A DNA stretch of 64,000 nucleotides from Geosiphon pyriformis (GCA_016748015.1 JAAOMT010000400.1:403163-467162); one strand, 5' to 3'. Numbered from the stretch's first letter, positions 44,016 to 57,060 are shown. Notes: generated from the letters alone by a model not told the origin. Numbers and translations: made by a program.

Positions 44016-45430
44016 AGCATTTTCGTTTTTTTTTCTTTTTTTGTAATATACTGTATATTTAAATAGTAAAAGTTTTATTTTCCATCTAGCATGACAGTTG
44101 TTTTCAAATTTTTGTTTCTGAATTAATGTCAATCCTTTGTAATTAGTATAGATGTCAAATTTCTGGCTTAAGTATTTTTTCTATTTCATAACTGCCTAAT
44201 AAATAGTTAGGTGTTCTAATGCTAGTGTTCTATAGTTTTTTTTGGCTAGACTTAAACTTTGGCTAGCATATGTTACTGGGTGTTCTCTTTTATCTGGTCT
44301 TCTCTGTAATAATACTGCTCCCAATACTTGATCTGATGTATTGGTAGTAATAATAAATGACTTGCTGTGATCTGAATAGATCAATACTGATGCTTAAATG
44401 AGCTTTTTTCTTAAAGTGTCAAAAGCTTTTTGTTATTTTTCAGTCCATTTATATTTCACATTCTTGGCTTAAAGCTGGTGGAATGGTTGAGCCAGTTTGA
44501 AGAAGTTTTGGATAAAGCATTAATAATATCTAGCAAATTCTAAGAATGCTCATAGTTCTATCAAATTTGTTAGTACTAGAAAGTTTTTGACAATTTCAAT
44601 CTTGTTTGAATTTATCTTAATGCTATTTTTGCTCATAATATGTTCTAGAAATTTCAATTTCATTTTGTCAAAAAAGCACTTGGTTGTATTCAGTTTCAAT
44701 TTTGCTCTTTTCAATCTTTTGAACACTTGCTAAAGATAATACAAATGATCATCAAATGTTTTTAAGAATACATTGGTGTTATCCAAATATATAACTACTG
44801 ATTTCTATAGCAGTCTGGTATAAACAATTTCCATAAACTGTTAAAATGTAGCTAAAGTATTGATTAAGCCAAATGGCATGACTTCAAATTCAAAATTCTT
44901 TTCTCTGATAGTGAATGTGGTTTTTTTTTGTTAGCTGAATTCATGGCTACTTGCCAATAACCACTATTTAAGTCTAATATAGAGAACCATTTCTTTTTCT
45001 GAAAGCATCAAATAATTCTTGGATTTGTGGAATAGAGTAATTGTCTTCACAAGTTATATCATTGAGTTTTTTATAATTTACACAAAAGCAGATTTTTCTA
45101 TTCTTCTTATAAACTAGTACTACTGGTAATGACTATGGACTTATTAATAGTTGAATTAATTTATTGTTCAACATTCTGTTGATTTTTTGTTAGATGATTT
45201 TATGACTGGCTGGTAACACTCAGTATGCTTTCTGTTTAATTGGCATTGCATCTCTAGTTTTGATCTGATGCTAAATAATATCAGTTCAGCCAAATTTATT
45301 TTTACTGGCAAAAATGTTAGTGAATTTGTTAAGTAATATTTTGAGTTGTATCTGTTAAAGTGGGTCTAAGTTTTCTAAGTTCATTTGTTCTAATTGTTTT
45401 GGTTGGAGCAAATAATATTTTTCTTATCCA
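44016..45430 (-). pseudogene. Reverse transcriptase and RNase H of element C
   Basis: RT motifs on the minus strand: RKICFCVNYKKLNDITCEDNYS (about 45095-45030), WFSILDLNSGYWQVAMN (about 44990-44940), VVIYLDNTNVFLKTF (about 44800-44757) where YLDD is YLDN, and FLEHIMSKNSIKIN. RNase H: FIITTNTSDQVLGAVLLQR (44370-44310), YASQSLSLAKKNYRTLALEHLTIY (44265-44196); the first catalytic Asp position reads Asn. The frame is cut by element B at CCATT 44011-44015; integrase continues at 34104. Confidence 0.82.
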
Positions 45431-45747
45431 TATATTGTTTATAATGTAATATTTACATATTCACACAGTTGTAAAAAATTTGAAATAGTGTTTGGTGGTT
45501 GGTCTTTAACTTTAGTGTTTAAATATTCAATAGTGGTTTCTTTTAGTATTTCAATAATGTTTCTAGTTATATTGTAGATAAGAATTTTGATGTGTTTAGG
45601 GCTCTTGACTGGTATGTAAAAATTGGTGATTCTAATTTTTCCTAATTTACAAATGTTAGTTTCTGCTTCAAAAATTTGGGCTTGATTTTTTACTTTTTTT
45701 TCTATGGCTAACAGATACTAGTCATATGGTGAAATAGAAATTAATTG

Positions 45748-46305
45748 TCAGGTAGAAATAATTTTTTTTTTGTTAATAACTTTTTCTTTTGCCATATTAA
45801 CTAATACATCTATTTTTTCTGTGAATCCAAATCCACTTATTTCTCTTGCTGTCATCCCTAATTTTTCTTTTTTTCTTACTAATATTAACTGAACTATTTT
45901 AACCAGAAATAAAAATATCACTTGTGCTATCTTTTTATTTGGTTCAATAATATATTCTTTCTTTAAGTTATTTTGTAACATTGCAATAATATTTTCTACA
46001 TATCCTGTGTTAATTATTCCTTCTCTAATGTTAATTTTCTTCTTCACTAAACTAGATTTAGATGTTAATTGAACCATAATTGTTGCTAGAATTTCTAGTA
46101 TTACTTTCAAATCAATACAAGTGTACAAATGTGGTTTCAATTTAATGATATCTTTTTCTGAATATCTAAGATCAAATTTGGCATTAGTATTATGTACACA
46201 TTCCAGCATAATGTCTTCATCATTATTACTAAACCATTTTAGTTTTTGTTTTTTTGTAAGATCAGAAAGTGCAATATATTGTTTTGAATTTAAATCAAAG
46301 TCCAA
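45748..46305 (-). pseudogene. dUTPase domain of element C (185-codon open frame)
   Basis: An open frame spans the whole dUTPase: NTNAKFDLRYSEKD (motif 1, about 46190), IMVQLTSKSSLVKKKINI (motif 2, about 46080), GIINTGYVENIIAML (motif 3, about 46020; the catalytic Asp is Asn), KKIAQVIFLFL (motif 4, about 45940) and TAREISGFGFTEK (motif 5, about 45850). Open but catalytically compromised. Flanked by the zinc segment and RT as in A and B. Confidence 0.85.
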
Positions 46306-46429
46306 ATTATTGTTATCAATGTTGTTATTTTAGACTGAGCTGAAACTATTGTTTTTATTATCATTATTATCAGAGTTTGAATTAAGATTGAATAGTGCTT
46401 TTGATTCCAATTTGCAGCTACTGATTGGT

Positions 46430-47200
46430 TCTTCCTCTTTGAAGATCATGTAGATTATGTGTAATGATAGATTGTAAATAAGGTTATACTCATTAAAATA
46501 TTAAAAATCACAGGAAATTAGACAGTATTGACAAAGTCAAGTATTCAGCTGTTTTAGTCATTATTCTTGTTTTTCTTTATTCAGTGTTAGATTCTGGTAA
46601 TATTTATGAAATTGCTCAGAATTGTTCTTAATGTTATCAAAAACATCAAAAGTTAGGACGTATTCTAGTTTAGAGAGTATTAAGAGATTATTCTTGATTT
46701 TTAGTATCTTACTAAGTGAAGCACCTTCTGCTTTTACACTTGCCATTCTTCAGATCTCATGTTTGTCATGTAGATAACCTTCTAATCTTTTTAGTGCTCA
46801 TTTTTAGACATTATTGATAAACATTCTTTTTATACTCAGTCATTGATTAAAATTGTGTATTGGCACAATTTGTCACATATTCCTTCTTGTTTAGGAATGT
46901 CATTTCACATTCTTTTATCAGGTAAAATGGTTTCACACATAAGACAAGGTTTGTTGTCTCATTTTTTTTGTCTTTTTGGTCTTTCAAATTGCTCAAAAAC
47001 ACATAGGTAACAGTAATACTTGGTTGCTGTTAGCTATTCTTTGTTGTTGCCATAGTATGTGCCCATTGATGACAATTTCTTGTTACAATCAATGCAAATT
47101 AGCTTGAGTTGATAATAGTTTGGCTGTGGTTGAGTGGTAGTAATATATAGTATATAGATAGAGGTTGTTGCTTGGTGTTTTTCTTCTTTTCTCTCTTTCT
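46430..47200 (-). pseudogene. Cys-rich zinc segment of element C
   Basis: Minus-strand CXXC pairs at about 47085-47100 (CIDCNKKLSSMG-like), about 47010 (YCYLCVFEQF) and about 46945 (KPCLMCETILP). A downstream helical part includes an open 61-codon stretch (46746-46561, MASVKAEGASLSK... EQFHKYYQNLTLN). Same layout as A and B with stops. Confidence 0.65.
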
Positions 47201-47339
47201 TTTTTTCTTTTGTGTAGGCACTAGTAGTAAGTTATTGTGGTTATCATTAGCCCACAAAACTTGGTAGACTTTCCAGGTAAGTTTTTTTTTTTTCTTCTAA
47301 TTTAATTAGTGGAGCTTGAATAGTATTGGTTGGTTTAAA

Positions 47340-47810
47340 ATGACCACATATGACTGGTACTCGAATGTGCTAACTGTTTTGGCTGAGTTGCAATTCTTGA
47401 GTGATCAATTAAGTACAGCATTTGTCTTAAACAACCAGTTATTACCAACCAGAGCTTAGTACTAAGTGGCTTCTATAATGAAAACTTTAATCAGTACACT
47501 AATGCCATTGACTTTGATTGGGAAGTTGTTGATTTTGCTAATTGGAGTCTTGGTGGTTTCATCAACAGTAATAATTCTAATGCTAGTAGTGTGATCAACT
47601 TGGTGACTTAATTGGTCCATAAATTGCTTGATAATAATGCTGTCTGCTGAACTACTATTTAAGATCAGTTTGATAAACTGATCATCAACTTTGGCATCAG
47701 TGTATATCATAGTAATGGGTTTTGTGTCCAGAGTGACTTTATTAAATAATAGAGTTATTACTGGTTTCTCAAATTCAAAGAGAAAAATCATGGCTAGTAA
47801 TTCGACATTT
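47340..47810 (-). pseudogene. Aspartic protease of element C
   Basis: An open 109-codon segment (47791-47462): KVTLDTKPITMIYTDAKV, then FIKLILNSSSADSIIIKQFMDQL, where the active-site Asp is Asn (NSS), and SKINNFPIKVNGISVLIKVFIIEAT. It continues after a stop toward a NNWLFK-like end near 47420. It matches the protease of E, which D interrupts. Confidence 0.82.
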
Positions 47811-50040
47811 GTAATGGTTGCTGAAGGTATATTGTTGGTAAATGGCTTTTGGTTGGTTTTTTAATGATTGGATTGAATGTCTTTTGGAGTAACCAAAAGA
47901 CTTAAATAGTATTGAGTGTTTAGATTTTGTGTGTAGCTAGTTTTCGAATTTTGCTATCATGATCCAGATTGTTGGACTGCTAAACTAAAGATCAATTGGT
48001 GCATTACCATTATTAATTGCCAATTTTGACAGATTTATGTAGTTCTTAGTCTCTGGTTTCTGTTTTAAGATAAGTTTTGTGATGGTGTTAAAATTGGTTA
48101 GATTAATAAATTAGCTGGGTTTGGAATAGTTAATAAATTACTGGGGCTGGGTGTTGATAAATTGGTGCTTGATAAATTGGCTGCATTATTTAAGAGTAAT
48201 AAGGCTAATATTGGTATTGTTTATTTGATAAATTATTGGCATAGTTTGGGATTTGAAATTTGTGATTAAAGTTTTGATATTGAGTTTTTGATCATTGGTT
48301 ATTTAACCTTAACTGGCAATCTATTTTTAGATGTTTTTGTTTACCATAATAGTGGCAAATACATATTTCTTGTAGCCATTGTTAATTTAATGATGATAAT
48401 TATAATTGATGTTGGAGTCAATTGAAATTTTTTGGGTTTTCATGATATTATGGCAGCTGATAAATAATCTGATTGCTATTATTATTAGCTAAATATCTCT
48501 CTAGTTTCTGATTAATCAAATCACTAAATTGTTTCAGCTTAGAATCCAATTCAGATGATCTATTCATTACTAGGTTTACAACTTGAGCTTGTTTGGCTTT
48601 TAACTCAGTTGATTTAAAATCTCTGGCATAAGTGACTGTATCTTATAGCATGTCTGGGTGCATTGGCCATATTCATTGTAAGATAATGCTGTGTAGACTA
48701 TAAATGAATTGATTCAAAATTTGAGGTGCTATAAAATAATCCATGTTAATTGCTTGAATCTGGTGCAGATTCTTATAAAAGCATTTCAGATAAATGGTAA
48801 CTGCTTCAGTTTTTCCTTGTTTAATAGTAGTAAAATGGGTGAGCAATCAATTAATGCTGTTGTGATTGTTAAAATACTGTAAAAAAGCAGTTTTGAATGC
48901 ATCAAATGTGTTGGATTTATTTATAAAACTTTGATACTATGAGTTGGCTGTATCTTGGAGAAAATAAAAAATGACTTACAGTGCCCTCACATTATCCCAA
49001 CCATTGGCTACAATTGCTTTCTCTATATTATTGAGCCAGACTTGAGCATTTTTTTCTTTGCTAGTAAATTTCTCGAGTTTGATAATAGATACATATGCTA
49101 TTGATACTAGCTGCTGTAATTGCTGTGGATTTTGTTGATGGTAAGAAATGGGAATTGGGGTTCCTGGTAGATAAATCTGTATAATTAAAAGTAGGTTTTT
49201 TTGATTAATAGGAACAGAGTTTAGATTGTTCAGGTTTTGTAAAATTGAACCAATCAGAGTTTGTATTTTTGGGTTTTTTAAGATTGGGTTTTGATTATTA
49301 ATTTCCTAATCACTATTTTTCTCTTCCTTAGAGTTGATTATTTCTCAAGGACTAGTGATTTCGAAATCTGGTTGTGGTAGTAGTGATCAAACTCCTGATA
49401 GTATTGGGAATCACAATTTAAATTCCTCAAAATACTCACCATATGTTCCTAATAACTTTGCTTTTTTTTGTTTATTTTGAAACAAAATTCTGTTTAGTGG
49501 TGTTGTCACATTTGCAATGAACATACCTATTATATTAATGATGCTTCTGAGTATGTGATGATATAATGGATTAGCAGATAAATCAAATTTTTGTTTCTTT
49601 CAGGTGGATAATTGTATTTGCTTTGGGATTTCTGCTGGTGTTTGTAATCTTTCTTTTCCTTTGTTAGCAAAGATAATGAAAAATCTTTGTTTAGTGTACT
49701 TTTTAATTTCTCTGTTTATTTCTGTGATTATTGGTACAAATAGATGCTTCTGTGGTAATGTAGTGCTTTAGAATAATTTACTGAAGAAGTTGTTAAAAAT
49801 GGATTCTGGATCTCTTTGGCCTCTCAAATAATATACAATTTTTTTGTTGACATAGCAATTAAAAGCTGATTCTGTTGGCCAATTATTATTTGTCAATCCT
49901 AGATGACTTTTGTAATACTGGAATAAAAATTTCACAAATCCCAAGTGGTTTGTTTTTAGTTTTTCTAATTCTGCCACTGTTTTGAATGGTTGTTGTTGAT
50001 GCTGGTTTTTTGTTAGATTATACCTTACAAAAAACACCAA
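47811..50040 (-). pseudogene. gag polyprotein of element C
   Basis: The frame is already open within the primer-binding site (50040) and reads FFVRYNLTKNQHQQQPFKTV without any ATG for 90 codons, ending at 49768. The capsid core is readable near 49100-48900: KLEKFTSKEKNAQVWLNNIEKAIVA, GWDNVRAL, VIFYFLQDTANS, AFKTAFLQYF. The knuckle (about 48350) reads CHYYGKQKHLKIDC, the second Cys being Tyr. Stops throughout. The first half is unlike A/B gag in sequence. Confidence 0.75.
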
Positions 50041-50042
50041 AT

Positions 50043-50887
50043 GTTACAAGTGATTATTTGGGGTTTCAAATCAAATAACAAACCTGTAACTTGGTATTTA
50101 ATAGCTGTTATAATTAATATTCTCTAAAGGTTTTGGTTGAGTTCTTTGTATAATAGACAAATATTCAATAGTTGTTTTAGTAGCCTTCCAAAATCGCAAT
50201 TCCATTGAATTTCTTTTTTTAGTATGATGGCCAGTTTATTCTAGTAGTCATGCCCTTTTGGTAAGCTATTCTTAATTTCTGAGTTCCCTATCTTTATTTC
50301 ATGGGTCTTTTACCAGACTATTTTTGATGTTAATAACTTAATGCTTAATCTCTTTAATTAGTTAGTAATACAATAAAAGAAAGTAAAATAAAGAAAAATA
50401 AAAGAAATAAAAAAATAAAAAAATAAGCCAAGACAATAAAAAGTTAGTATCTGTTAATAGCCATAATCAAGAGCTATTGTTCTAGTGTGATTAAGTATTG
50501 GATACTATTAACATATAGTGTTAATAATAAAAAGAATAATTTAAATAGTTATTTTATTAATATTGCTAATTCTATTCTATAAGATCTTTTTTTTGCTTTT
50601 AATGTTCTCACTATATATACATAATTTGAGTTTTATAAGATTGCTCATATTTTTGAGTGATGTGCTATGATTTCTTAAGCAATGTGCTCTAATTTTCTAA
50701 AATTGCTCCATATTGTTGAGCAATATGCCATAATTTTCTGATAATGCTTTATATTACTGAGCAATGTGCCATAATTTCTAACAATGCTTTACATTGTTAA
50801 ACAATGTGCTCATATGTTAACTATTATTTCTCTATTGGTCTATCTGTTTTTTCTATTATTTTCTTGTATGTTTTTCTATAAGTAACA
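50043..50887 (-). repeat. 5' LTR of element C
   Basis: Plus view GTTACAAGTGATTATTTGGG...TCTATAAGTAACA, followed by GCATT (50888-50892). TATATA at 50612-50618. Just upstream in element orientation is an array of GAGCAATATGCCATAATTT-type units (about 50654-50808, anchors 50677, 50718, 50759, 50799; step 40-41 bp). Confidence 0.92.
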
Positions 50888-50892
50888 GCATT

Positions 50893-51600
50893 AGTAATTT
50901 TTTTCAATTGATTAATATTTAATGTGTTTATTATTAAGTATAACAGTATTTCTGAACAGTCTTAAAATTTTACTTATAATTAGTATATTGCTTGTGTCTA
51001 TATAAGTAGATTGTTTTTTTTTACAAATTGTTTTATTTGTTATAATATTATTATATTAAACATTTGTCTTGTTTTATTTGTATACAAGTACTAAATATTG
51101 AGCTTTTGTTCCAAATAATAAAAGCAAAAATTTCTAGAAAATTGTTGTATTCACCATTTTTAATTTTTTTCTGTTAGCTTCTTATATAGTACTATTGTCT
51201 TTGGTATTTTTAATGACATTTTTACTTTTGTTATTATATTATTTACAATGTTTTTAAGTTTTATGTATATCTTATATTGAACTTTGTATTGGAGTTTTGG
51301 TTTTTTTTTTGTGTTTTATATTGAATAGTTTGTTGATTAATTGTAATTTTTATGTTTAGTTTTTAATATTTAATAACTTAAAATAATTGTTGGATTAGGA
51401 AGTGAATATTGTTTGTAATTTCTATTTTTTCTGTTGTTTTTGTTATGTGTATTGGTTTTTTATATACTGTTTTAATAGATTAATCTGATGTATTTGTGTC
51501 AATAATTATAATTGGTTCCAAATTTCATGAAATTTTATCTGATTGGACTAGTATTTATTGTATTCTCAGTTGTAAAATATTACTAATAAATGATAATACT
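50893..51600 (-). pseudogene. ORF3-region remnant of element D
   Basis: Minus-strand sequence between integrase and element C corresponds in place and partly in sequence to the ORF3 region of C (about 32080-32560). No protein blocks are clear enough to read with confidence. D continues on the other side of C at 31119-30976, where an A/G-rich run near 30985 is probably its polypurine tract. Confidence 0.35.
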
Positions 51601-51609
51601 ATATTGTAG

Positions 51610-52910
51610 TATAGTTTCAGTTAATTATTATGTACTGCTTTAGCTAAAATTTTGTTGTTTTATCTTAACTTATAGGCTCTATTTTCCAGAATTTTTTCAA
51701 TGTAAAATGAACTGTCTTATTTAGAGTTAAACTTTCTACTTTATTGTTTTTCTGTTTAGTATAATATAAAAATACTTTGTCTTTAATTCTAAATTTGGCT
51801 GGTTTATTTAATAACTGGTTATTATGTTGTTTTTTTTGTTTTTTCTGTGACTTTTGTATGTTATCAGCTGCTCTTTATCTTTTGTTTTCTAGAGTTTTTA
51901 TTAAGTTATATGTATTTTTTAGCAATTTTTCTTGAAAATTGACTTTTATTATTGGTTTAACTAGATATGTATTGATTTTTATTTTAACTAATAATATTGC
52001 TGTTTTATTATAGACTAATTTAAATAGTATTACTTGTATAATATCTTGTTTTATTGTCTGATAAGCAAATAATACTAATAATATAAACAAATTTTATTTG
52101 TCTTAGTTTTTTTGGCTGATTTTGGCTATTATTTTACACAATATTCTGTTGAATTTTTTGACTAAGCCATTTGTTTGTAGATAATATAGTAATAATAATA
52201 GTCTTTTAACTCTAGATTTTTGACTTAATTCTATTAATATTCTGTTTACAAAATAAGTTTTTTGGTCTGATAACAATTTTTTTGAATATTTATGTCAACA
52301 AATTAAATTCTAATATAGAAATTTGGCTATAAATTCTGTATTTGTTCTTTAAATTGCTTTAACTTTTGTCTATTTTGTGAGATAATTTATGGCTATTGCT
52401 ATATATTAGTTGTTTTTGTTGGTTATAATTAATAGTTTAACTAAATTAATTCCAATTTAATTAAATAATTGTTCTACTTTAATTAGTTTTAATGGTTTAC
52501 TGAGTCTTGTTCTTCTTCTTCTTTAATAAACATTACAATTTTAAACATATTGAATAATATTTAAATATATTAATAGCTAATAGTATCTTTTTCTAGTTTT
52601 TTTTATGATTGTTTTTTTATGGAAATGTTCTGCAATTAAATTTGAGTATATATTAAACAATATTGTCTTTTTTTTTAATTCTGTGATTACTCTAAGTGAC
52701 TAGTCTAAATTTTTTAATATAGTATATTTTGGTAAATAATAAAATATTTTGATTATTGTTTTATGTTGTTTTATATTGTTTTGTTTTTTTTAAGATAATT
52801 TTTCTTTAAACTGTTAAGCATTAATATAATATTGAAGTTGTTGGTATTTTGGTGTGTTTATTTTTTGTTATATTTTTGGATTAAAATTTTTTTAAATTTG
52901 TTTCATTTGT
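51610..52910 (-). pseudogene. Integrase of element D
   Basis: A 71-codon open stretch (52090-51875) reads MFILLVLFAYQTIKQDIIQ and then FKLVYNKTA, the post-Glu region of Ty3 integrase, matching C (33282 downward). Further upstream on the minus strand KLLSDQ-like and NRILIELSQ-like pieces (about 52280-52200) are recognisable; the rest is eroded. Confidence 0.7.
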
Positions 52911-52914
52911 AACA

Positions 52915-54310
52915 AGCCATTAATATTTCTGTTTTTTTTTTTTATAATATTTAATATAATTAAATAGTAATAATTCTATTTTTTATCTTATATGACAATT
53001 ATTTCCAAATTTTTACTTCTGAATTAATATTAATCTTTTATAATTAATATATATATCAAATTTTTGACTTAAATATTCTTTTTATTTGATAACAGTCCAA
53101 TAAATAACTAAGTATTCTAATGCTAAAATGTCATAGTTCTTTTCAGTTAAACTTAAACTTTAGTTAACATATATTATTAAATGTTTTTATTTATTAGATT
53201 TTTTTTGTAATAGTATAGCTCTCAATGTTTATTCAGATGTATTGATAGTAATAATAAATAATTTGTTGTAATCTAAATAAATTATTACTAGAGCTTAAAT
53301 AAGTTTTTTTCTTAATATGTCAAAAACTTCTTGGTAATTTTCAGTTTATTTATATTTAATGTTCTTTGCTTAGAGCTAATAAAGTAGTTAAACCAATTTA
53401 GAAAAGTTTTGTATAAAGCAGTAATAGTATTTAGTAAATTCCAAGAATATTTTTAGTTTTGTTAAGTTTGTTAATACAAAAAAGTTTTTAACTATTTTGA
53501 TTTTGTTTGGATCTGTTTTAATGCTGTTTTTGCTTACAATATGTCTTAAAAACTTAAATTCAGTTTTTTCAAAGAAAAATTTAGTGACATTCAACTTTAG
53601 TCTTACTTATTTTAATTTTTCAAACACTTATTAGAGATAATAAAAATGATCATTAAATGTTTTAGAGAATATATTAGTGTTATCTAAATAGATTATTATT
53701 GATTTCCATAGTAATTTAATGTAAACAATTTCATTACCTATTGAAAGATAACTAGAACATTGATTAAGCCAAAAAGCATAATATTGAATTCAAAGTTTTT
53801 TTTTCTTATGATAAATACTGTTTTCTTCTTGTCAGCTAAATTTATAGCTACTTATTAGTAATTATTATCTAAATTTAATGTTGAAAACCATTTTTTTTCT
53901 TCAAAAGCATTGAATAGTTTTTGAATCTGTAAAGTAGAATAATTGTCTTTACAAATAATACTGTTAAGTTTTTTATAATTTACACAAAAGTAGATCTTTT
54001 CATTTTTTTTTGAATAAATATTATTAGTAATAACTATAAACTTATTAATAATTAAATTAATTTATTGTCTAACATACAGTTGATTTCTTAATAAATAATT
54101 TTATGATTGGTAGATGGTATTTGGTATGCTTTTTGTTTAATTGGTATTGTATTTCCAGTTTTAATTTAGTGTTGTATAATGTCAGTTTTGTCAAATTTAT
54201 TTTTACTTGCAAAAATATCAATGAAATTGTTAAATAGCAGCTTGAATTGTATAAGTTAAAATGAGTCTAAATTTCCTAAGTTTATTTGCTTCAATTATTT
54301 TGGTTATAGC
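52915..54310 (-). pseudogene. Reverse transcriptase and RNase H of element D
   Basis: IIYLDNTNIFSKTFNDH (about 53695-53645) shows YLDN instead of YLDD, as in C. A 68-codon open piece (53594-53388) reads MNVTKFFFEKTEFKFLRHIVSKNSIKTDPNKI, the RT thumb. Palm pieces near 53880-53830 and RNase H pieces near 53290-53090 align with C but contain stops. Confidence 0.75.
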
Positions 54311-54659
54311 AAATAACATTCTTTTTGTTTATAAATAATCTGTAATGTAATGTCCACATATTCACACAGTTGTAAAAAATTTGAAATAGTAATTAATGCT
54401 TAATTTTCAACTTTAGTGCTTAAATATCTGATAATAGTTCTATTTAATATTTCTATTGAGTCTTTAGTTATGTTGTATATTAAAATTTTAATGTGTTTGT
54501 GGTTTTTGGCTAATATATAAAAATTAGTGATAACAATTTCTTCTAATCTATAAATAGTAAATTTAACTTTAAAAATTTGAAATTAATCTTTTTTTTTTTT
54601 TTTTATAGCTAATATATATTAATTATATGATAAAATAAAAATTAATTAATAAGTAAAAA

Positions 54660-55945
54660 TAATTTCTTTCTGATTAATTGTTTTTTTTTCTGCCATATTA
54701 ACTGGTATTTTTATTCTATCTGTAAATTTAAATTTTTTTTATTCTTTTTGCTGTAATTCTTATATTTTATTTTATTTTTACTAATATTAATTGAGTTATT
54801 TTACCAAAAATAAAAATATTGTCTGTGTTATTTTTTTATTTGGTTTAATGATGTTACTCATAAAGAAAATGTATAAAAGAAAATAATAAGAAAACAAATA
54901 GACCAATAGAAGAGTAATAATTAGCATGTGAGCACATTGCTCAGTAATATAAAGCAATATCAGAAATTATAACATATTGCTCAGCAATGTGAAGCAATAT
55001 TAGAAAATTAGGGCATATTGCTCAAGAAATTATAGCACATTATACAAGAATGTAAGCAATTTTATAGAACTTAAATTATGTATATATAGCAAAAGCATTA
55101 GAAGCAAAAAAACAAAATAATTACTAATACCTCTCTATTATTATATTTTTATTAAAATTATCAATATCAATAAATAATTATTCACTATCTAAATCACTTT
55201 TCTTACTATTAATACTTTATGTTAATAGTATTAAATACTTGATTATACTGGAATAATAGCTCTTGATTATGGCTATTGATGGAATACTAACTTTATTATC
55301 TTGGCTTATATTTTATTTCTTTAATTTTCTTTTATATTTTATTTCTTGTTGTTGACTAATTGATTAAGGATTAAGCACTAAGTTATTGACATCAAGAATT
55401 GCCTGGTAAAAGACCTCTGCAAGAGGGTAGATACTTGAATTTAAGGATTACTTATCAAAAAATTACCAGTTACTACACTGAGAAAAAAATTCGATAGAAT
55501 TGCAATTCTGGAAGATTATTAATAAAACAATCATTGAATCTCTGTCTATTATACAAAGAACTCCAACCCAAAACCTTTAGATTATGAAAACCTTCAGAAT
55601 AATTACCAATATAATTAGCTATTGAGCACCAAGTTATGAGTTTGTTATTTGATTCAAAACCCTAAATAATCACTTGTAACAATGGTATATACTTTTTCTG
55701 ATTTATTTTGTAGTATTGTACTGAAATTTTCTACATATTTTGCATCAATTATTTCTCTTCTAATATTAATTCCTTTTTTTACTAAACTAGATTTAAGCAT
55801 TAATTGGACTATTGTTGTTGTTAGAATTTTTAATGCTATTTTTAAATCAATGCTAATATACAAATAAAGTTCTAATTTGATAGCAGTTTTTTCAGAATAT
55901 CTAAAATTAAACTTTGTATTAATATTATGCATATGTTCTGACATA
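54660..55945 (-). pseudogene. dUTPase of element D, split by solo LTR F
   Basis: First part 55944-55686: INTKFNFRYSEKTAIKLELYLYISIDLKIALKIL (motif 1 and following), IVQLMLKSSLVKKGINI (motif 2) and EIIDAKYVENFSTIL (motif 3). Second part 54846-54670 resumes with the motif-4 region (AQxIFIFGK-like) and an eroded motif 5. Removing 54852-55680 and one duplication copy rejoins the two parts against the continuous dUTPase of C. Confidence 0.78.
54852..55680 (+). mobile_element. Solo LTR F inside element D dUTPase
   Basis: TGTTACTCATAAAGAAAATG...AATCACTTGTAAC, 829 bp, flanked by AATGA (54847-54851) and AATGG (55681-55685). Of the C subfamily: TATATA at about 55081 with AGCAATATNAGAAATTATAGC-type repeats upstream (about 54916-55055). 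Opposite orientation to D. No internal domain, so formed by LTR-LTR recombination. Confidence 0.88.
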
Positions 55946-56129
55946 ATATTTCTATTATTATTACTAAATTATTTAAGTTTCTGCTTCTTTAAAAGATTTA
56001 AAAATACAATATATTGTTTGAGATTGTAATTAAAGTTTAAATTGTCATTATTATTGTTGACATTGTAAACAAAATTGAAATTATTGTTGTCATCATTATT
56101 AAAGTTTGAATTAGAATTAAATTTTGATT

Positions 56130-57060
56130 CTGATTCTGAAATACAACTGTTAATTGGTTTTTTTCTTCGAAAATCAAATAAATTATATGTAATAATGATT
56201 TGTAAATGAGATTACAATTATTACAATATTCGAAATTACTGAAAATTAAACAATATTTAGAAAGTCTAGAGTTTAATTGTTCTAAATACTGGTTTTGTTT
56301 TTCTTAAGTAAATGTTAGATCTTGGTAATATTTGTAGAATTGTTTTGAATTATTCAAAATGTCAATAAATATTTTTGAATTTAAAATAAGAATAATGTTG
56401 ACAAATTCTAATAGATTATTTTTAATTGCTATTATTTTACTAAGTAAAACATTTTTGATTTTGGTACTTGCTATTTTCCAGATCTTATTTTTGTTGTGTG
56501 AATAACTGTTTAAATGTAAAAGCACTTGGTTTTAAATAGTATTGAAATGTGTTTTTTTGCTTATTTAATTATTTATAAGAATTATGTATTGACATAATAT
56601 GTTGTATGTTTTTTTATAGCTAGAAATGTTATTCTATATTCTTTTGTTAAGTAGTATTTTTCTACAAATGAAACATGATTTGTTGTTTTATTTTTTTTGT
56701 TATTTTAGATAACCAAAGCATTTTTAGTGACATGTTTTAGAATAGTAACAGATATGTGTCTTGTAGTTTTTTTTTAACAAGATCCAAGTTCTTATAAATA
56801 AAGTTTTTTTTTGTAATTTTTGTATTTAAGTAAGATATAGAGTAGTTGTTTTTTTGGGTTTGAAATTAAATATTATATATTTTAACTATTGGCTGTTTTT
56901 TCAGTGGCAATAGTGACTTAAAGTTTGTTTTTTTTTGTTTTTTTTCTAGAAAAGTATTAATAATAATTTATTGTAGTTGTCTTTAGCTTACAAAACTTAA
57001 TAAGTTTTCCAAATAGAGTTTTTTTTTCAAGCTCAATTAATGATTGTTTTCTTAAAAGAG
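56130..57060 (-). pseudogene. Cys-rich zinc segment of element D
   Basis: Corresponds in position and spacing to the zinc segment of C. A 73-codon open piece (56525-56304; KIWKIASTKIKNVLLSKIIAIKNNLLEFV...) matches the C helical part at 46746-46561. Cys pairs (for example SCFICRK near 56675) are partly kept. Confidence 0.6.

Larger units (their letters stand above)
31120..50887 (-). mobile_element. Element C: Ty3/Gypsy, split by element B
   Basis: Minus-strand element with 845-bp LTRs at 50043-50887 (5') and 31120-31964 (3'), flanked by GCATT (31115-31119 and 50888-50892), i.e. AATGC in element orientation. Internal order: gag, protease, zinc segment, dUTPase, RT, RNase H, [element B], integrase, ORF3-like remnant. 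More A/T-eroded than B and less than D, consistent with its middle position in the nest. Confidence 0.92.
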
